Assembly (NCBI RefSeq): GCF_002154225.1
Contig: NZ_MTSE01000006.1
Coordinates: forward strand, 248,001 to 312,000
DNA length: 64,000 bases
Origin: Hymenobacter crusticola
GTDB taxonomy: Bacteria; Bacteroidota; Bacteroidia; Cytophagales; Hymenobacteraceae
Direction of reading: 5' to 3'
The position numbers were made by a program, and so were the translations under genes. Positions within the stretch are counted from its first letter, which is position 1. Every line of letters begins with the position of its first letter. Below the pieces are notes generated by a model, which ran no database searches, was not told the origin of the DNA, and worked only from the letters and a program-made list of their open reading frames with translations. Below, one piece after another: positions 1 to 8,930 of the stretch.

Positions 1-1623
1 CAACGCGCTGATGGCTACCTAAACACCCAGGCTACCATTGCGGCCATCAACAGCGGGAAAAACACTGCGTTTCAAGATCGGCTGAACTTTGAGAGCTATA
101 ACCTAGGTCATTTAATGACGGCCGCCTGCGTGCACTACCGCGCCACCGGCAAAACCACCATGCTCGACCTAGCCCGCAAAGCCACCGACTACCTCTATAA
201 TTTCTACAAACGGTCGTCGCCGGAGTTGGCGCGCAATGCCATTTGCCCCTCCCACTACATGGGCGTGGTGGAGATGTACCGCACCACCAAAGATCCTCGG
301 TACCTGGAGCTTGCCAAAAACCTGATCGACATTCGGGGCATGGCCGGAGATATCGGCACCGACGATAACCAAGACCGCATTCCGTTCCGCAAAATGACCA
401 AGGCCGGCGGCCACGCGGTGCGCGCCAACTACCTCTTCGCTGGCGTGGCCGACGTGTACGCCGAAACCGGCGACCAGTCGCTCATGTCGACCCTGAACCT
501 GATGTGGGATGACGTGACCAGTCACAAGATGTACGTGACCGGCGCGTGCGGCGCCCTCTACGACGGCGTGTCGCCCGATGGCACCGCCTACAAGCCCGAC
601 ACCGTCCAGAAAATCCACCAAGCCTACGGGCGCGACTACCAACTACCCAACCACACCGCCCACGGCGAAACCTGCGCCAACATCGGCAACGTGCTCTGGA
701 ACTGGCGCATGCTCCTCGACACCGGCGACGCCAAGTACGCCGAGGTGATGGAAACCGCCCTGTACAACAGCGTGCTCTCCGGCATCAGTCTGGACGGCAC
801 CAAGTTCCTGTATACCAACCCCATGGCATTTTCCGACGACCTGCCCTTCAACCAACGGTGGTCCAAGGATCGGGTGGAGTACATCAACCTGTCGAACTGC
901 TGCCCGCCCAACGTGGTGCGCACTATTGCGGAAGTGAACAATTACCTCTACAGTACTTCCGACAAAGGCTTGTGGTTCAACTTCTACGGCGGCAACACCC
1001 TCGCTACCAAGCTCAAAGACGGCTCCCCGGTGAAGCTCACCCAAACCACGAACTACCCCTGGGACGGCAACATCAACGTCACGTTCCAAGAAGCGCCCGC
1101 TAAGCCCACTTCGCTGTTCTTCCGCATTCCAAGCTGGAGCGGGCCGGCGAAGCTCATGGTGAACGGCAAGACCTGGACCTCTGCCCTCACGCCCGGTCAG
1201 TACGCTGAAATCAACCGCCAGTGGAAAGCCGGCGACAAGGTGGAGCTAGTGCTGCCCATGCAGGCCCAACTAGTAGAAGCCAACCCTTTGGTAGAAGAAA
1301 CCCGCAACCAAGTAGCCGTGAAGCGTGGCCCCGTGGTCTACTGCCTCGAATCGACGGATTTTTCGAAGGACAAGAAAATCAGCAGCCTAGCTATTCCCGC
1401 CAGCTCCACCTTGACGCCCAAGCGTTTGCAAATCGCCAACAGCGATATTATGTACCTGGAAGGCAAAGGCAAGCTCACGCCCGAGCAGTGGAGCGCTAAC
1501 CAACTCTACCGCCCCCTCACCGACCAAAAGCTAACCACAGTACCGCTCAAGCTCATCCCCTACTACGCCTGGGGCAACCGCGGCCACGCCGACATGGAAG
1601 TCTGGATTCCGCTGAGCCGGTAA
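1..1623 (+). CDS. GH127 (DUF1680) beta-L-arabinofuranosidase-like enzyme, 5'-truncated by window edge
   Basis: The reading frame is open to base 1, so the N-terminus and any signal peptide lie outside the window; 540 residues are visible. The start of the visible part (YNLGHLMTAACVHYRATGK) and the WNWRML segment are typical of DUF1680/GH127. The Zn-thiolate site of the family is present: Glu-Thr-Cys at bases 667-675 and a Cys-Cys pair at 898-903, spaced like Glu338/Cys340/Cys417/Cys418 of the characterised enzyme HypBA1, where Cys417 is the nucleophile. The residue aligning with the HypBA1 acid/base Glu322, 16 residues before the zinc Glu, is Gln here (619-621). GH127 covers beta-L-arabinofuranosidases and, in the RG-II system of Bacteroides thetaiotaomicron, an enzyme for aceric acid. 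Family is secure; substrate is inferred from the pectin context. Confidence 0.88.
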   Translation, partial: QRADGYLNTQATIAAINSGKNTAFQDRLNFESYNLGHLMTAACVHYRATGKTTMLDLARKATDYLYNFYKRSSPELARNAICPSHYMGVVEMYRTTKDPRYLELAKNLIDIRGMAGDIGTDDNQDRIPFRKMTKAGGHAVRANYLFAGVADVYAETGDQSLMSTLNLMWDDVTSHKMYVTGACGALYDGVSPDGTAYKPDTVQKIHQAYGRDYQLPNHTAHGETCANIGNVLWNWRMLLDTGDAKYAEVMETALYNSVLSGISLDGTKFLYTNPMAFSDDLPFNQRWSKDRVEYINLSNCCPPNVVRTIAEVNNYLYSTSDKGLWFNFYGGNTLATKLKDGSPVKLTQTTNYPWDGNINVTFQEAPAKPTSLFFRIPSWSGPAKLMVNGKTWTSALTPGQYAEINRQWKAGDKVELVLPMQAQLVEANPLVEETRNQVAVKRGPVVYCLESTDFSKDKKISSLAIPASSTLTPKRLQIANSDIMYLEGKGKLTPEQWSANQLYRPLTDQKLTTVPLKLIPYYAWGNRGHADMEVWIPLSR

Positions 1624-1666
1624 TTTTTGAGCTAGCTTACAGACAGCAACCATCAAACAAAATCGT

Positions 1667-1768
1667 CTGTCATCCTGAGCTTGCGAAGGACCTTATCACG
1701 CAAGAACAAGTCGTTGTTATTGACGTCGTTCTTGCGTGATAAGGTCCTTCGCAAGCTCAGGATGACAG
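1667..1768. repeat. Perfect 41-bp inverted repeat (GTCATCCTGAGC family)
   Basis: Arms at 1667-1707 and 1728-1768 are exact reverse complements around a 20-bp loop. The outer ends (CTGTCATCCTGAGCTTGCGA) are a variant of the GTCATGCTGAGC family found in many other gaps of this window. It sits between two co-directional genes and could act as a terminator or mRNA-end stabiliser. An open frame runs through it into the next gene, which is why that gene's start must be set downstream. Confidence 0.9.
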
Positions 1769-1803
1769 TAAAGAGTATAGATCAGACTCTACCTACTATC
1801 TAC

Positions 1804-3246
1804 ATGACCCTCAAGTCTTCCCTTCTTTCCCTCAGCTTAACTATCCTAGCTTTTCCCGCAGCCTTACGGGCAGAAGTCAAACTACCTTCCATCTTCACTG
1901 ATAACATGGTGCTCCAGCAGAAAGCTGACTGCGCAGTGTGGGGTTGGGCAAAGGCGGGCAGCACCATTACGGTGACCCCATCGTGGGGGAAACAGAAGTA
2001 CACGGCCAAGGCCGACGCGGCGGGCAAGTGGAAGCTACAGGTGCACACGCCCGCCGCAAGCTACACCCCTTACGGGCTGAGTGTCAGCGGTGATGGACCA
2101 GTTGTTCAGCTCAAAAACGTGTTGATCGGTGAGGTGTGGCTGTGCGGTGGGCAGTCAAACATGGAGATGCCGATGAAGGGCTTCAAGGGCCAGCCAGTGC
2201 TAGGGTCGAACGAGGCGATTTTGCATTCCAAGAACGACCAACTGCGGCTCTACACCGTGCCGCGCTCGTCGGTAACCGAGCCGCAGGACAATAGCAAGCC
2301 TTCCCCCTGGCGCATAGCCGAGCCCGAGGCGGTGAGCAACTTCAGCGCGACGGCCTACTACTTTGGGCGCCTACTGCAAGAACAACTGCACGTGCCGGTG
2401 GGGCTGGTGCATTGCAGCTACAGCGGCTCCTTTATTGAAGCCTGGATGGACCCGGCCACGCTGCGCGAGTTTGCAGGCGTGAAGATTCCAGCCAAGGGCG
2501 ACACTATCAAGCAGGTGAGTCGCACGGCCACCACGCTCTACAACGGCATGTTGCATCCTATTGAAGGCTACGGCATTAAGGGCGCTATCTGGTACCAGGG
2601 CGAATCGAATTACGACCGACCCGATGAGTACGAGAAGATGTTTGCCGCCATGGTGAAGCAGTGGCGCACGCATTGGGGCCTAGGCGACTTTCCGTTCTAC
2701 TACGCCCAGATTGCTCCCTTCGACTACACCCGCACCTCCAAGAATAAAGGCGGCAAGTACAACTCAGCCTTCATCCGCGACACCCAGCGCAAGCTCCAGA
2801 CCCAGGTGCCCAACACCGCCATGGCCGTGCTACTGGATATAGGCGAGGAGACGAGCATTCACCCCATGCGCAAAGAGCCCGGCGGTACCCGCCTAGCGCT
2901 GTTGGCGCTGAATAAGACATACGGTCTGAAAGGTTTCGGCGCCGTGAGCCCAGGCTATGAGTCGATGCAGGTGAAAGGGAATGAGGCGATAGTGCGGTTC
3001 AAGGACTCGCCCAACGGTATGACTTCCTTCAGCCAGGAGCTTACAGGCTTCGAAGTAGCCGGCGCCGATAAGAAGTTCTACCCAGCCAAAGCTAGCATCA
3101 ACGGCAGCAGCATCACGGTATCGGCCGAGGCGGTGAAGGTGCCCGTAGCGGTGCGCTACGCCTTCCAAGATTTCACCCGCGCCACGTTGTTCAGCACGGA
3201 AGGGCTGCCGGTATCGTCCTTCCGCACAGACGATTGGGCGGAATGA
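1804..3246 (+). CDS. Sialate O-acetylesterase-like SGNH carbohydrate esterase, exported
   Basis: The 480-aa product starts at ATG 1804, directly before a good signal peptide (MTLKSSLLSLSLTILAFPAA...RAE); longer in-frame starts would translate the preceding hairpin and are unlikely. SGNH hydrolase features: Ser118 in GGQSNMEMP, the conserved WYQGESN block, and a late His353 in SIHPM as the likely catalytic His. Length and blocks fit the sialate O-acetylesterase/DUF303 family, whose members remove O-acetyl groups from sugars. In this pectin locus the substrate is more likely acetylated galacturonan or RG-II than sialic acid (inference). The stop codon overlaps the ATG of the next gene (ATGA at 3243-3246), so the two are probably translationally coupled. 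Confidence 0.85.
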   Translation: MTLKSSLLSLSLTILAFPAALRAEVKLPSIFTDNMVLQQKADCAVWGWAKAGSTITVTPSWGKQKYTAKADAAGKWKLQVHTPAASYTPYGLSVSGDGPVVQLKNVLIGEVWLCGGQSNMEMPMKGFKGQPVLGSNEAILHSKNDQLRLYTVPRSSVTEPQDNSKPSPWRIAEPEAVSNFSATAYYFGRLLQEQLHVPVGLVHCSYSGSFIEAWMDPATLREFAGVKIPAKGDTIKQVSRTATTLYNGMLHPIEGYGIKGAIWYQGESNYDRPDEYEKMFAAMVKQWRTHWGLGDFPFYYAQIAPFDYTRTSKNKGGKYNSAFIRDTQRKLQTQVPNTAMAVLLDIGEETSIHPMRKEPGGTRLALLALNKTYGLKGFGAVSPGYESMQVKGNEAIVRFKDSPNGMTSFSQELTGFEVAGADKKFYPAKASINGSSITVSAEAVKVPVAVRYAFQDFTRATLFSTEGLPVSSFRTDDWAE

Positions 3247-5717
3247 GAATGTTCGATCATGCGCCTCACCCCCCAGCCCCCTCTCCGAAAAAGGAGAGGG
3301 GGAGCCTGACGACTACATTCAAAGAACGTCTTCACCTGAAATGTGCCGCCGTGGCTCCTCCTCTCCTTTTTCGGAGAGGGGGCCGGGGGGTGAGGCGCCA
3401 CGTCAGCACGATCCTAGCGCTTCTTCTCCTAACTAGCCTTTCTATTCAAGCCCAAAACCTAGCTACCGAGCTAGCCGACTACAACCTAGCCTGGACTACC
3501 CAAAGCAAGAACAGCAGCGAATCAATGCCGTGCGGCGGCGGCGACGTGGGCTTAAACGTGTGGGTGGAAAAAGGCGAAGTGCTGTTCTACGTCGCCCGCA
3601 GTGGCACCTTCGATGAGAACAACGCCTTGTTAAAGCTAGGTCGGGTACGGCTTAAACTGACACCTAACCCGTTTGAAGGCCAGAGCTTCAAGCAAGAGCT
3701 TGTACTGCAAGATGGCTACGTAAAGATCAGCGGCGCTAATGGACAGCTTTCGGCGCAAGTGAACGTATGGGTGGATGTATTCAAGCCCGTCGTGCACCTA
3801 GAAGTTGCTAGCAACCAAAAGCTTAGCGCTGAAGCGAGCTACGAAACTTGGCGCTTTGAAGACCACGTGCCGAAAGGCAAGGAAAACAACGCCAACTCTT
3901 ACAAGTGGGCGCCCCAAGGCGACGTGCGGACCTTCCAAGACAGCGTCCTATTCCAGAACCAAGGCGTTGTGTTCTACCACCAGAACCGCCCGCAGACGGT
4001 GTTTGATGTAGTGGTGCGGCAGCAGGGCTTGGAAGCTATAAAGCCGCAGCTGTTCAACCCGTTGCAAAACCTAATTTTCGGTGGCGCGCTGCAAGGCAAT
4101 AACATGACGCCGGCAGGCACCACCAACGGCCAGTACCTAGATACCCGCTACAAAGGTTGGAAGATTAAGAGCCAAGCTCCCGCAAAATCACATGCTATAG
4201 CGCTGGTACTCAACACCGCCAAAACGGGCAGCGTAGCGCAGTGGCAAGCTAGCTTGCAGCAAATTATCAAGCCAGCTAGCGCCAACAGCAAAGCCGCCCG
4301 CCAACGCACCCTAGCCTGGTGGCACGACTACTGGAACCGCAGCTTCGTCTTCATCGACCCAGGCCAGAAAGCTGCCAATACCCCTAGGTGGCAAGCGGGG
4401 CGAAATTATCAACTCTTTCGCTACATGCTGGGCTGCAATGCGTTCGGCGAATACCCGACCAAGTTCAACGGCGGCCTCTTCACCTACGACCCGTCACGGG
4501 TTGATTCTACACTCAAGTTCACGCCTGACTTCCGCAACTGGGGCGGCGGCACGCACACGGCCCAAAACCAACGCTTGGTGTATTGGCCCATGCTCAAGAG
4601 CGGCGACGCGGACTTGATGCGCCCGCAGTTCACCTTCTACCAGCAGCTTCTGCGCAATGCCGAGCTGCGCAGCGAAACCTACTGGCACCACCCCGGCGCG
4701 TGCTTCACCGAGCAGCTCGAAAATTTCGGCCTGCCCAATCCGGCCGAATACGGCTGGAAGCGGCCCGCCGACTTCGACAAGGGCATGGAATACAATGCTT
4801 GGCTCGAATACGAGTGGGACACCGTGCTGGAGTTTTGCCTGATGATGTTGGAAACCGAGCGCTACGCCGGCCAAGATGCCACGGCTTACCTGCCTTTCAT
4901 CGAAAGCTGCCTCACCTTCTTCGACCAACACTACCAGTACCTAGCCCGCCAGCGCGGCGCTAAAGCCCTCGACGGCGCGGGCCACCTCGTATTCTATCCT
5001 AGCTCCGGCGCCGAGACCTACAAGATGGCCTACAACTCCACCTCCACCACCGCGGCACTCCACACGGTGCTGACGCGCTTGTTGGAGCTACCGCCGAGCT
5101 ACTTAACGGAGCAAAAACGCAAAGACTGGACGGCCATGCTCAGCCGTATTCCGCCCCTCAACTTCCGGAGTGTTGACGGCCACCCAATGCTAGCCCCGGC
5201 CAAGCTGTGGGAGCGAGTAAATAATACGGAAAGCCCACAGCTCTACCCCGTTTATCCCTGGGGCCTGTACGGCCTAGGCAAAGCCGGCCTCGATACGGCA
5301 CGCAATACCTACCTGTATGACACTGACGTGCAGAAGTTTCGCAGCCATATCGGCTGGAAGCAGCACAACATCTTCGCCGCAAGGCTAGGTCTGACGCAGG
5401 AAGCCGCCGAGCTGACGGTGAAGAAGCTGCAAGACTCTAGCCGCCGCTTCCCTGCCTTCTGGGGCCCCGGCTTCGACTGGACGCCGGACCACAACTGGGG
5501 CGGCTCCGGCATGATCGGCCTGCAAGAAATGCTGCTGCAAACCGACGGCCGCAAGATCTACTTGCTTCCCGCTTGGCCCAAGGAGTGGAATGTGCATTTT
5601 AAGTTGCACGCGCCGTATCAGACTACCATCGAGGCAGTAGTGAAAAACGGAAAAGTGCAGGAACTGAAAGTACTACCAGAAACGCGGCGTAAGGATGTAG
5701 AGATAATGCTGAAATAA
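3243..5717 (+). CDS. DUF5703-type / GH95-related exported glycoside hydrolase
   Basis: The ATG at 3243 overlaps the upstream stop (ATGA), giving 824 aa, but the first ~50 codons are the translated C-rich repeat. A second possible start is GTG 3390, which leads straight into a signal peptide (RRHVSTILALLLLTSLSIQA) and gives 775 aa. The N-terminal block MPCGGGDVGLNVWVEKGEV and the FYVARSGTFDENN segment are typical of DUF5703 proteins. The C-terminal part (MIGLQEMLLQ...GRKIYLLPAWPKEWNV) resembles the end of GH95 enzymes, suggesting an (alpha/alpha)6 barrel between beta domains. No member I know has a firmly assigned substrate, so the activity is unknown; the neighbours suggest pectin side chains. 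The gene ends 27 bp from the convergent lipoprotein gene. Confidence 0.75.
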   Translation: MRMFDHAPHPPAPSPKKERGSLTTTFKERLHLKCAAVAPPLLFRRGGRGVRRHVSTILALLLLTSLSIQAQNLATELADYNLAWTTQSKNSSESMPCGGGDVGLNVWVEKGEVLFYVARSGTFDENNALLKLGRVRLKLTPNPFEGQSFKQELVLQDGYVKISGANGQLSAQVNVWVDVFKPVVHLEVASNQKLSAEASYETWRFEDHVPKGKENNANSYKWAPQGDVRTFQDSVLFQNQGVVFYHQNRPQTVFDVVVRQQGLEAIKPQLFNPLQNLIFGGALQGNNMTPAGTTNGQYLDTRYKGWKIKSQAPAKSHAIALVLNTAKTGSVAQWQASLQQIIKPASANSKAARQRTLAWWHDYWNRSFVFIDPGQKAANTPRWQAGRNYQLFRYMLGCNAFGEYPTKFNGGLFTYDPSRVDSTLKFTPDFRNWGGGTHTAQNQRLVYWPMLKSGDADLMRPQFTFYQQLLRNAELRSETYWHHPGACFTEQLENFGLPNPAEYGWKRPADFDKGMEYNAWLEYEWDTVLEFCLMMLETERYAGQDATAYLPFIESCLTFFDQHYQYLARQRGAKALDGAGHLVFYPSSGAETYKMAYNSTSTTAALHTVLTRLLELPPSYLTEQKRKDWTAMLSRIPPLNFRSVDGHPMLAPAKLWERVNNTESPQLYPVYPWGLYGLGKAGLDTARNTYLYDTDVQKFRSHIGWKQHNIFAARLGLTQEAAELTVKKLQDSSRRFPAFWGPGFDWTPDHNWGGSGMIGLQEMLLQTDGRKIYLLPAWPKEWNVHFKLHAPYQTTIEAVVKNGKVQELKVLPETRRKDVEIMLK
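3261..3399. repeat. C-rich inverted-repeat element, short copy (family of the DUF559 element)
   Basis: Left arm 3261-3306 (GCGCCTCACCCCCCAGCCCC...) and right arm 3353-3399 are near-perfect inverted repeats separated by 46 bp. Each arm also contains its own small hairpin (CCCTCTCC/GGAGAGGG). The sequence just inside the arms (GCCTGACGAC on the left, GCCGCCGTGGCTCC on the right) matches the inner ends of the DUF559-carrying element at 28961-29530. It therefore looks like an internally deleted, non-autonomous relative. It lies within the 5' part of the following coding frame. Confidence 0.85.
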
Positions 5718-5744
5718 TCTAATTGTATTGCCAGCACGAGTCGC

Positions 5745-6923
5745 TTACTCTTGTAGCTTATTTTCAAGTAGTTGATAGCGGAGTTTATTATTGATTGTGT
5801 CGACATACACCCTGAGGCTTGGACCAACGCCCTCTTGCAGGCTGATAGCTACTTCGCTGGACCGTTGGGGCGACTTGAAAACAGGCAGATTTTTCAGATG
5901 AATTGTTTGTCGCTTCAACGGCTGCCCTCGAGGGAGCAAATATAGTATCTTCCTTTCCAAGTCGAACAGGTAATGCGTTTGAGTAGATCGTAGGTAGCCG
6001 TAGTTTAAGTCAGTTCCATCCAAATAGTCGATTTCTGCGGCTCTTAGTGGAAAGGAGTCTAGCACCCGCCCATCGAATGTCATCACACAGGCGTTGTTTT
6101 TAGGCGCAGGGAATTCTTTTCCGTAGAAGTTACCATTCTCGTACAGCACCAAAGCGATACGGTCATTGAGTAGCTGCACGGCAGCGGTACGCAGCTTTTC
6201 GCGCGTTATATTTATTCGTCGGCCATCGGCGTGCAGGATAGCGGTACGAGTTAACAGCACACGGCCGTTCGTAGTGAGAGCGTTACCGTTATGCATATCC
6301 TCGCCACTGTGGTCAAATAGCGTGTAGCGCACTTTGCCAGATACAGCATCAAGCAGCAATAAGGCCGACTCAGCCCAGTCAGTTCCCTCAGCGACAAACC
6401 ATAACTGGAAGATCAGCGCGTTAAATTGAGGCAGGTAGCCCAGAAAAGTGGGTTTGTCTGGTGTACTTTCTACTAACAGTTCTCTGCTCAGAGCAGGCGC
6501 AAAATCCATTGTGTGCCGCACCGTGGTAAATCGCGCACGACCATCAGGCGTTACTAATCTGAATGTGTAGATAGCATCATAGCCGTACCCACTCGAATCC
6601 ATATTGGCTACCGTTGCTGAATCTGAGCCGATCGTGAGAGAATCTCTATCAATTAGCCTGTGTGTAAGGTCGGGCTTGCCACTAGTTTCTACCCAATACA
6701 CCTGCCCGTTAATGCGAGCTATTGGGCTCCCATTTAGGGAGTCTATCTGCGCACCGAGTGGTTCGAATGGCGCTGTTGTATCAGCCGCCATTAAGCTATG
6801 CTTTATTATGGTCTGATCAGAAGCAACTGCTGGCACAGCATTTTCCTGCGTTACCACCGATTTTCGCGCCTCACAGGCGGTTATCAAAAGCAGTATTGCT
6901 AGCCCGTAGAGCCAATTGTACAT
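5745..6923 (-). CDS. Predicted lipoprotein of unknown function
   Basis: The start is placed at ATG 6923, which gives a lipoprotein signal (MYNWLYGLAILLLITAC; lipobox Cys17) and a 392-aa product. An upstream in-frame start at 6968 would add 15 residues before the hydrophobic core. The mature protein is rich in short beta-strand-like segments with many Asp/Gly turns, suggestive of a propeller or other all-beta fold, but I recognise no family or catalytic motif. It is convergent with the DUF5703 gene and downstream of the SSS symporter gene on the same strand. Its function cannot be deduced from the sequence. Confidence 0.65.
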   Translation of the reverse strand: MYNWLYGLAILLLITACEARKSVVTQENAVPAVASDQTIIKHSLMAADTTAPFEPLGAQIDSLNGSPIARINGQVYWVETSGKPDLTHRLIDRDSLTIGSDSATVANMDSSGYGYDAIYTFRLVTPDGRARFTTVRHTMDFAPALSRELLVESTPDKPTFLGYLPQFNALIFQLWFVAEGTDWAESALLLLDAVSGKVRYTLFDHSGEDMHNGNALTTNGRVLLTRTAILHADGRRINITREKLRTAAVQLLNDRIALVLYENGNFYGKEFPAPKNNACVMTFDGRVLDSFPLRAAEIDYLDGTDLNYGYLRSTQTHYLFDLERKILYLLPRGQPLKRQTIHLKNLPVFKSPQRSSEVAISLQEGVGPSLRVYVDTINNKLRYQLLENKLQE

Positions 6924-7024
6924 AGCTTCAGTTCGCTTGAAGGTACGCTGTGTTGGTAGCCGCAACATGCGAAAACCAAGAAGCTCAACAACGCTGACAC
7001 GAATTATACCACATTAAAAACACC

Positions 7025-8620
7025 TCAGTGTCCATTGAAAATCAAATACAACACCACCATTACCGCGGCTAGCGTGCCCCATAATACTTTCACGCGCGCA
7101 GTGGGCTTTGCCAGCACGCCATAATCCACGGCGACGCGGCGCTCCTGGCCGGCTTTGTCCAGCAACGACAACAGCACGGCGGCGACAAACAACACGGCGA
7201 AGATGCAGAACGACAGTGTCAAGTAATGCGGCCAGAAGGTATTTTGGGTGGGCGACGGCGGCAGCACCCACAGGTACACCACCCCTACCCCTAGGCTAAA
7301 CGCCGAACCCCAGGATAGAATGGCGTTTACTGCTAGTTGTGTGGTGCGTCGCCAGAATACGGTCAGGAGGAACACCACGGCCAACGGCGGCGCAATGAAG
7401 CCAAGCACCGCCTGAAATACATCGAACAAATTCAAGCCTTTCACCGAGTCAATAGCTAGGGCGACGAGCACGGCGAAGGCACAGCCCACCAGCACCGTCA
7501 TACGGCCCACGCGCACCACGTCTTTTTCCGTGGCATTGGGGTTGATGTTGCGGGCGTACACGTCCATGGCGAAGACGGTGCTCAGCGCGTTCAGCGAGGA
7601 GCTAATCGTGCCCACCAGCACGGCAATCAGCACCACGATTACCAAACCCTTCATACCGGCCGGGAATAGGCTCGTGACCATCGTCATGTAGGCTTGGTCC
7701 GGGCTGGTTAGGTTCGGAAACAGGACATAGCACAGGATGCCGGTCAGGATAAACAGCGGCAGTGAGAGAATCTTGAGCCAGCCAATGAAGTTCACGCCTA
7801 ACTGCCCTTGTTCCAGACTCTTCGCCCCTAGCACCGACTGCACCATGGCTTGGTCAGTGCAGAAAAACGCTACGGCTGACACCGGATACCCTAGCAAGAT
7901 GGCGTACCACGGATACTTCGGGTCAGAAGCCGGGTGCACGAGGTTCCAATAATTACCCGGCACGCTGTGCCACAGTTGGCTCAGACCGCCCACCTTCATC
8001 ACGCCAATGACGGTGAGCGTAAGCGAAACGCCGATGAGCAGCAGCATCTGAAAGACGTTGACTTTGGCAATGGCTTTCAGCCCGCCGGCAAACGTGAAGA
8101 AGCCCGCAAACAAGACCAGCACAATCACCGACTGCCACATCGGGATACCTAGGATCTGCCGCACCAGCACCCCGCCCGAGAACAACCCCAGCGACAGCCA
8201 CGAAATCAGAATCTTAATAAGGGCGTACCAAGCGAGGATGTTCTGGGTAGAATCGCCGAATTGCCGGCCCATGAAACCAGGCATAGTGCTAACGTTGGCC
8301 GCTAGGTAGCGTGGCGCAAACACCGTCGCTAGCAGAAACAAAAACACGAAAGCGTACCACTCAAAATTCACCGCCACAATGCCGGTGCTGTAGCCAATGC
8401 TAGCAAACGCCAGCAGCATCGACGGCCCCACGTTGGTCCCCCACATATTGAACCCAATGCTCGCCCACCCCAACGACTTATTCGCCAGAAACAACGATTC
8501 CTCGGTTTTCTCCTTCTTCGAAAAGCTAGCCCGGTAGCCGATAGCGAACAGGATAACAAGGTACGCCGCTACAATAGCGTAGTCCCAAATCGTCAGACGA
8601 CCGAGTAAGTTATTTCCCAT
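7025..8620 (-). CDS. SSS-family sodium/sugar symporter
   Basis: The 531-aa integral membrane protein has a first membrane segment at about residues 10-30 (WDYAIVAAYLVILFAIGY) and about 13-14 hydrophobic segments in total, as in the SGLT/SSS family. The segment after TM1 (ESLFLANKSLGW) and NMWGTNVGPSMLLAFAS match the conserved start of SGLT-like proteins that carry the Na+-site helix. It probably takes up a monosaccharide or uronate released in the periplasm. It lies downstream of the Gfo/Idh/MocA, RhaM-like and GH78 genes on the same strand, so a rhamnose or uronate substrate is plausible (inference). Hairpins at 8677-8918 separate it from the upstream gene. Confidence 0.87.
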   Translation of the reverse strand: MGNNLLGRLTIWDYAIVAAYLVILFAIGYRASFSKKEKTEESLFLANKSLGWASIGFNMWGTNVGPSMLLAFASIGYSTGIVAVNFEWYAFVFLFLLATVFAPRYLAANVSTMPGFMGRQFGDSTQNILAWYALIKILISWLSLGLFSGGVLVRQILGIPMWQSVIVLVLFAGFFTFAGGLKAIAKVNVFQMLLLIGVSLTLTVIGVMKVGGLSQLWHSVPGNYWNLVHPASDPKYPWYAILLGYPVSAVAFFCTDQAMVQSVLGAKSLEQGQLGVNFIGWLKILSLPLFILTGILCYVLFPNLTSPDQAYMTMVTSLFPAGMKGLVIVVLIAVLVGTISSSLNALSTVFAMDVYARNINPNATEKDVVRVGRMTVLVGCAFAVLVALAIDSVKGLNLFDVFQAVLGFIAPPLAVVFLLTVFWRRTTQLAVNAILSWGSAFSLGVGVVYLWVLPPSPTQNTFWPHYLTLSFCIFAVLFVAAVLLSLLDKAGQERRVAVDYGVLAKPTARVKVLWGTLAAVMVVLYLIFNGH

Positions 8621-8676
8621 AAGGCGGGGTGATTAAGTTAGGGTGGGAGTGTAGAGAGGACGAGGAAAAAAGAACG

Positions 8677-8918
8677 GTCATGCTGAGCTTGCCGAACCGA
8701 AGGAAGGCGTCAGCTAAGCATCTCTACCGCTTCGGCAGAACATCACCGTAGAACGTCATTTCGACCAGCGGGAGAAATCTCGCAGGCAGTGCTAACTCTA
8801 ACCATTGGAGATTACTTTGGCACGCGAGATTTCTCCCATTGGTCGAAATGACGGCCTAGCAAAGCGGTAGCGCTGCTTGGCTGACGCCTTGCTTCGGTTC
8901 GATAAGCTCAGCATGACG
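8677..8918. repeat. Nested inverted repeats: GTCATGCTGAGC outer arms, GAGAAATCTCGC inner arms
   Basis: This fills almost all of the gap between the symporter and oxidoreductase genes. Outer arms start GTCATGCTGAGCTTGCCGAA (8677) and end ...AAGCTCAGCATGAC (8917). Nested inside is a second pair: CGTCATTTCGACCAGCGGGA near 8755 and its near-complement ending near 8852. No gene is visible here. The same outer/inner combination recurs at 32513-32746. Confidence 0.85.
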
Positions 8919-8930
8919 AGCTAGGTCTGG

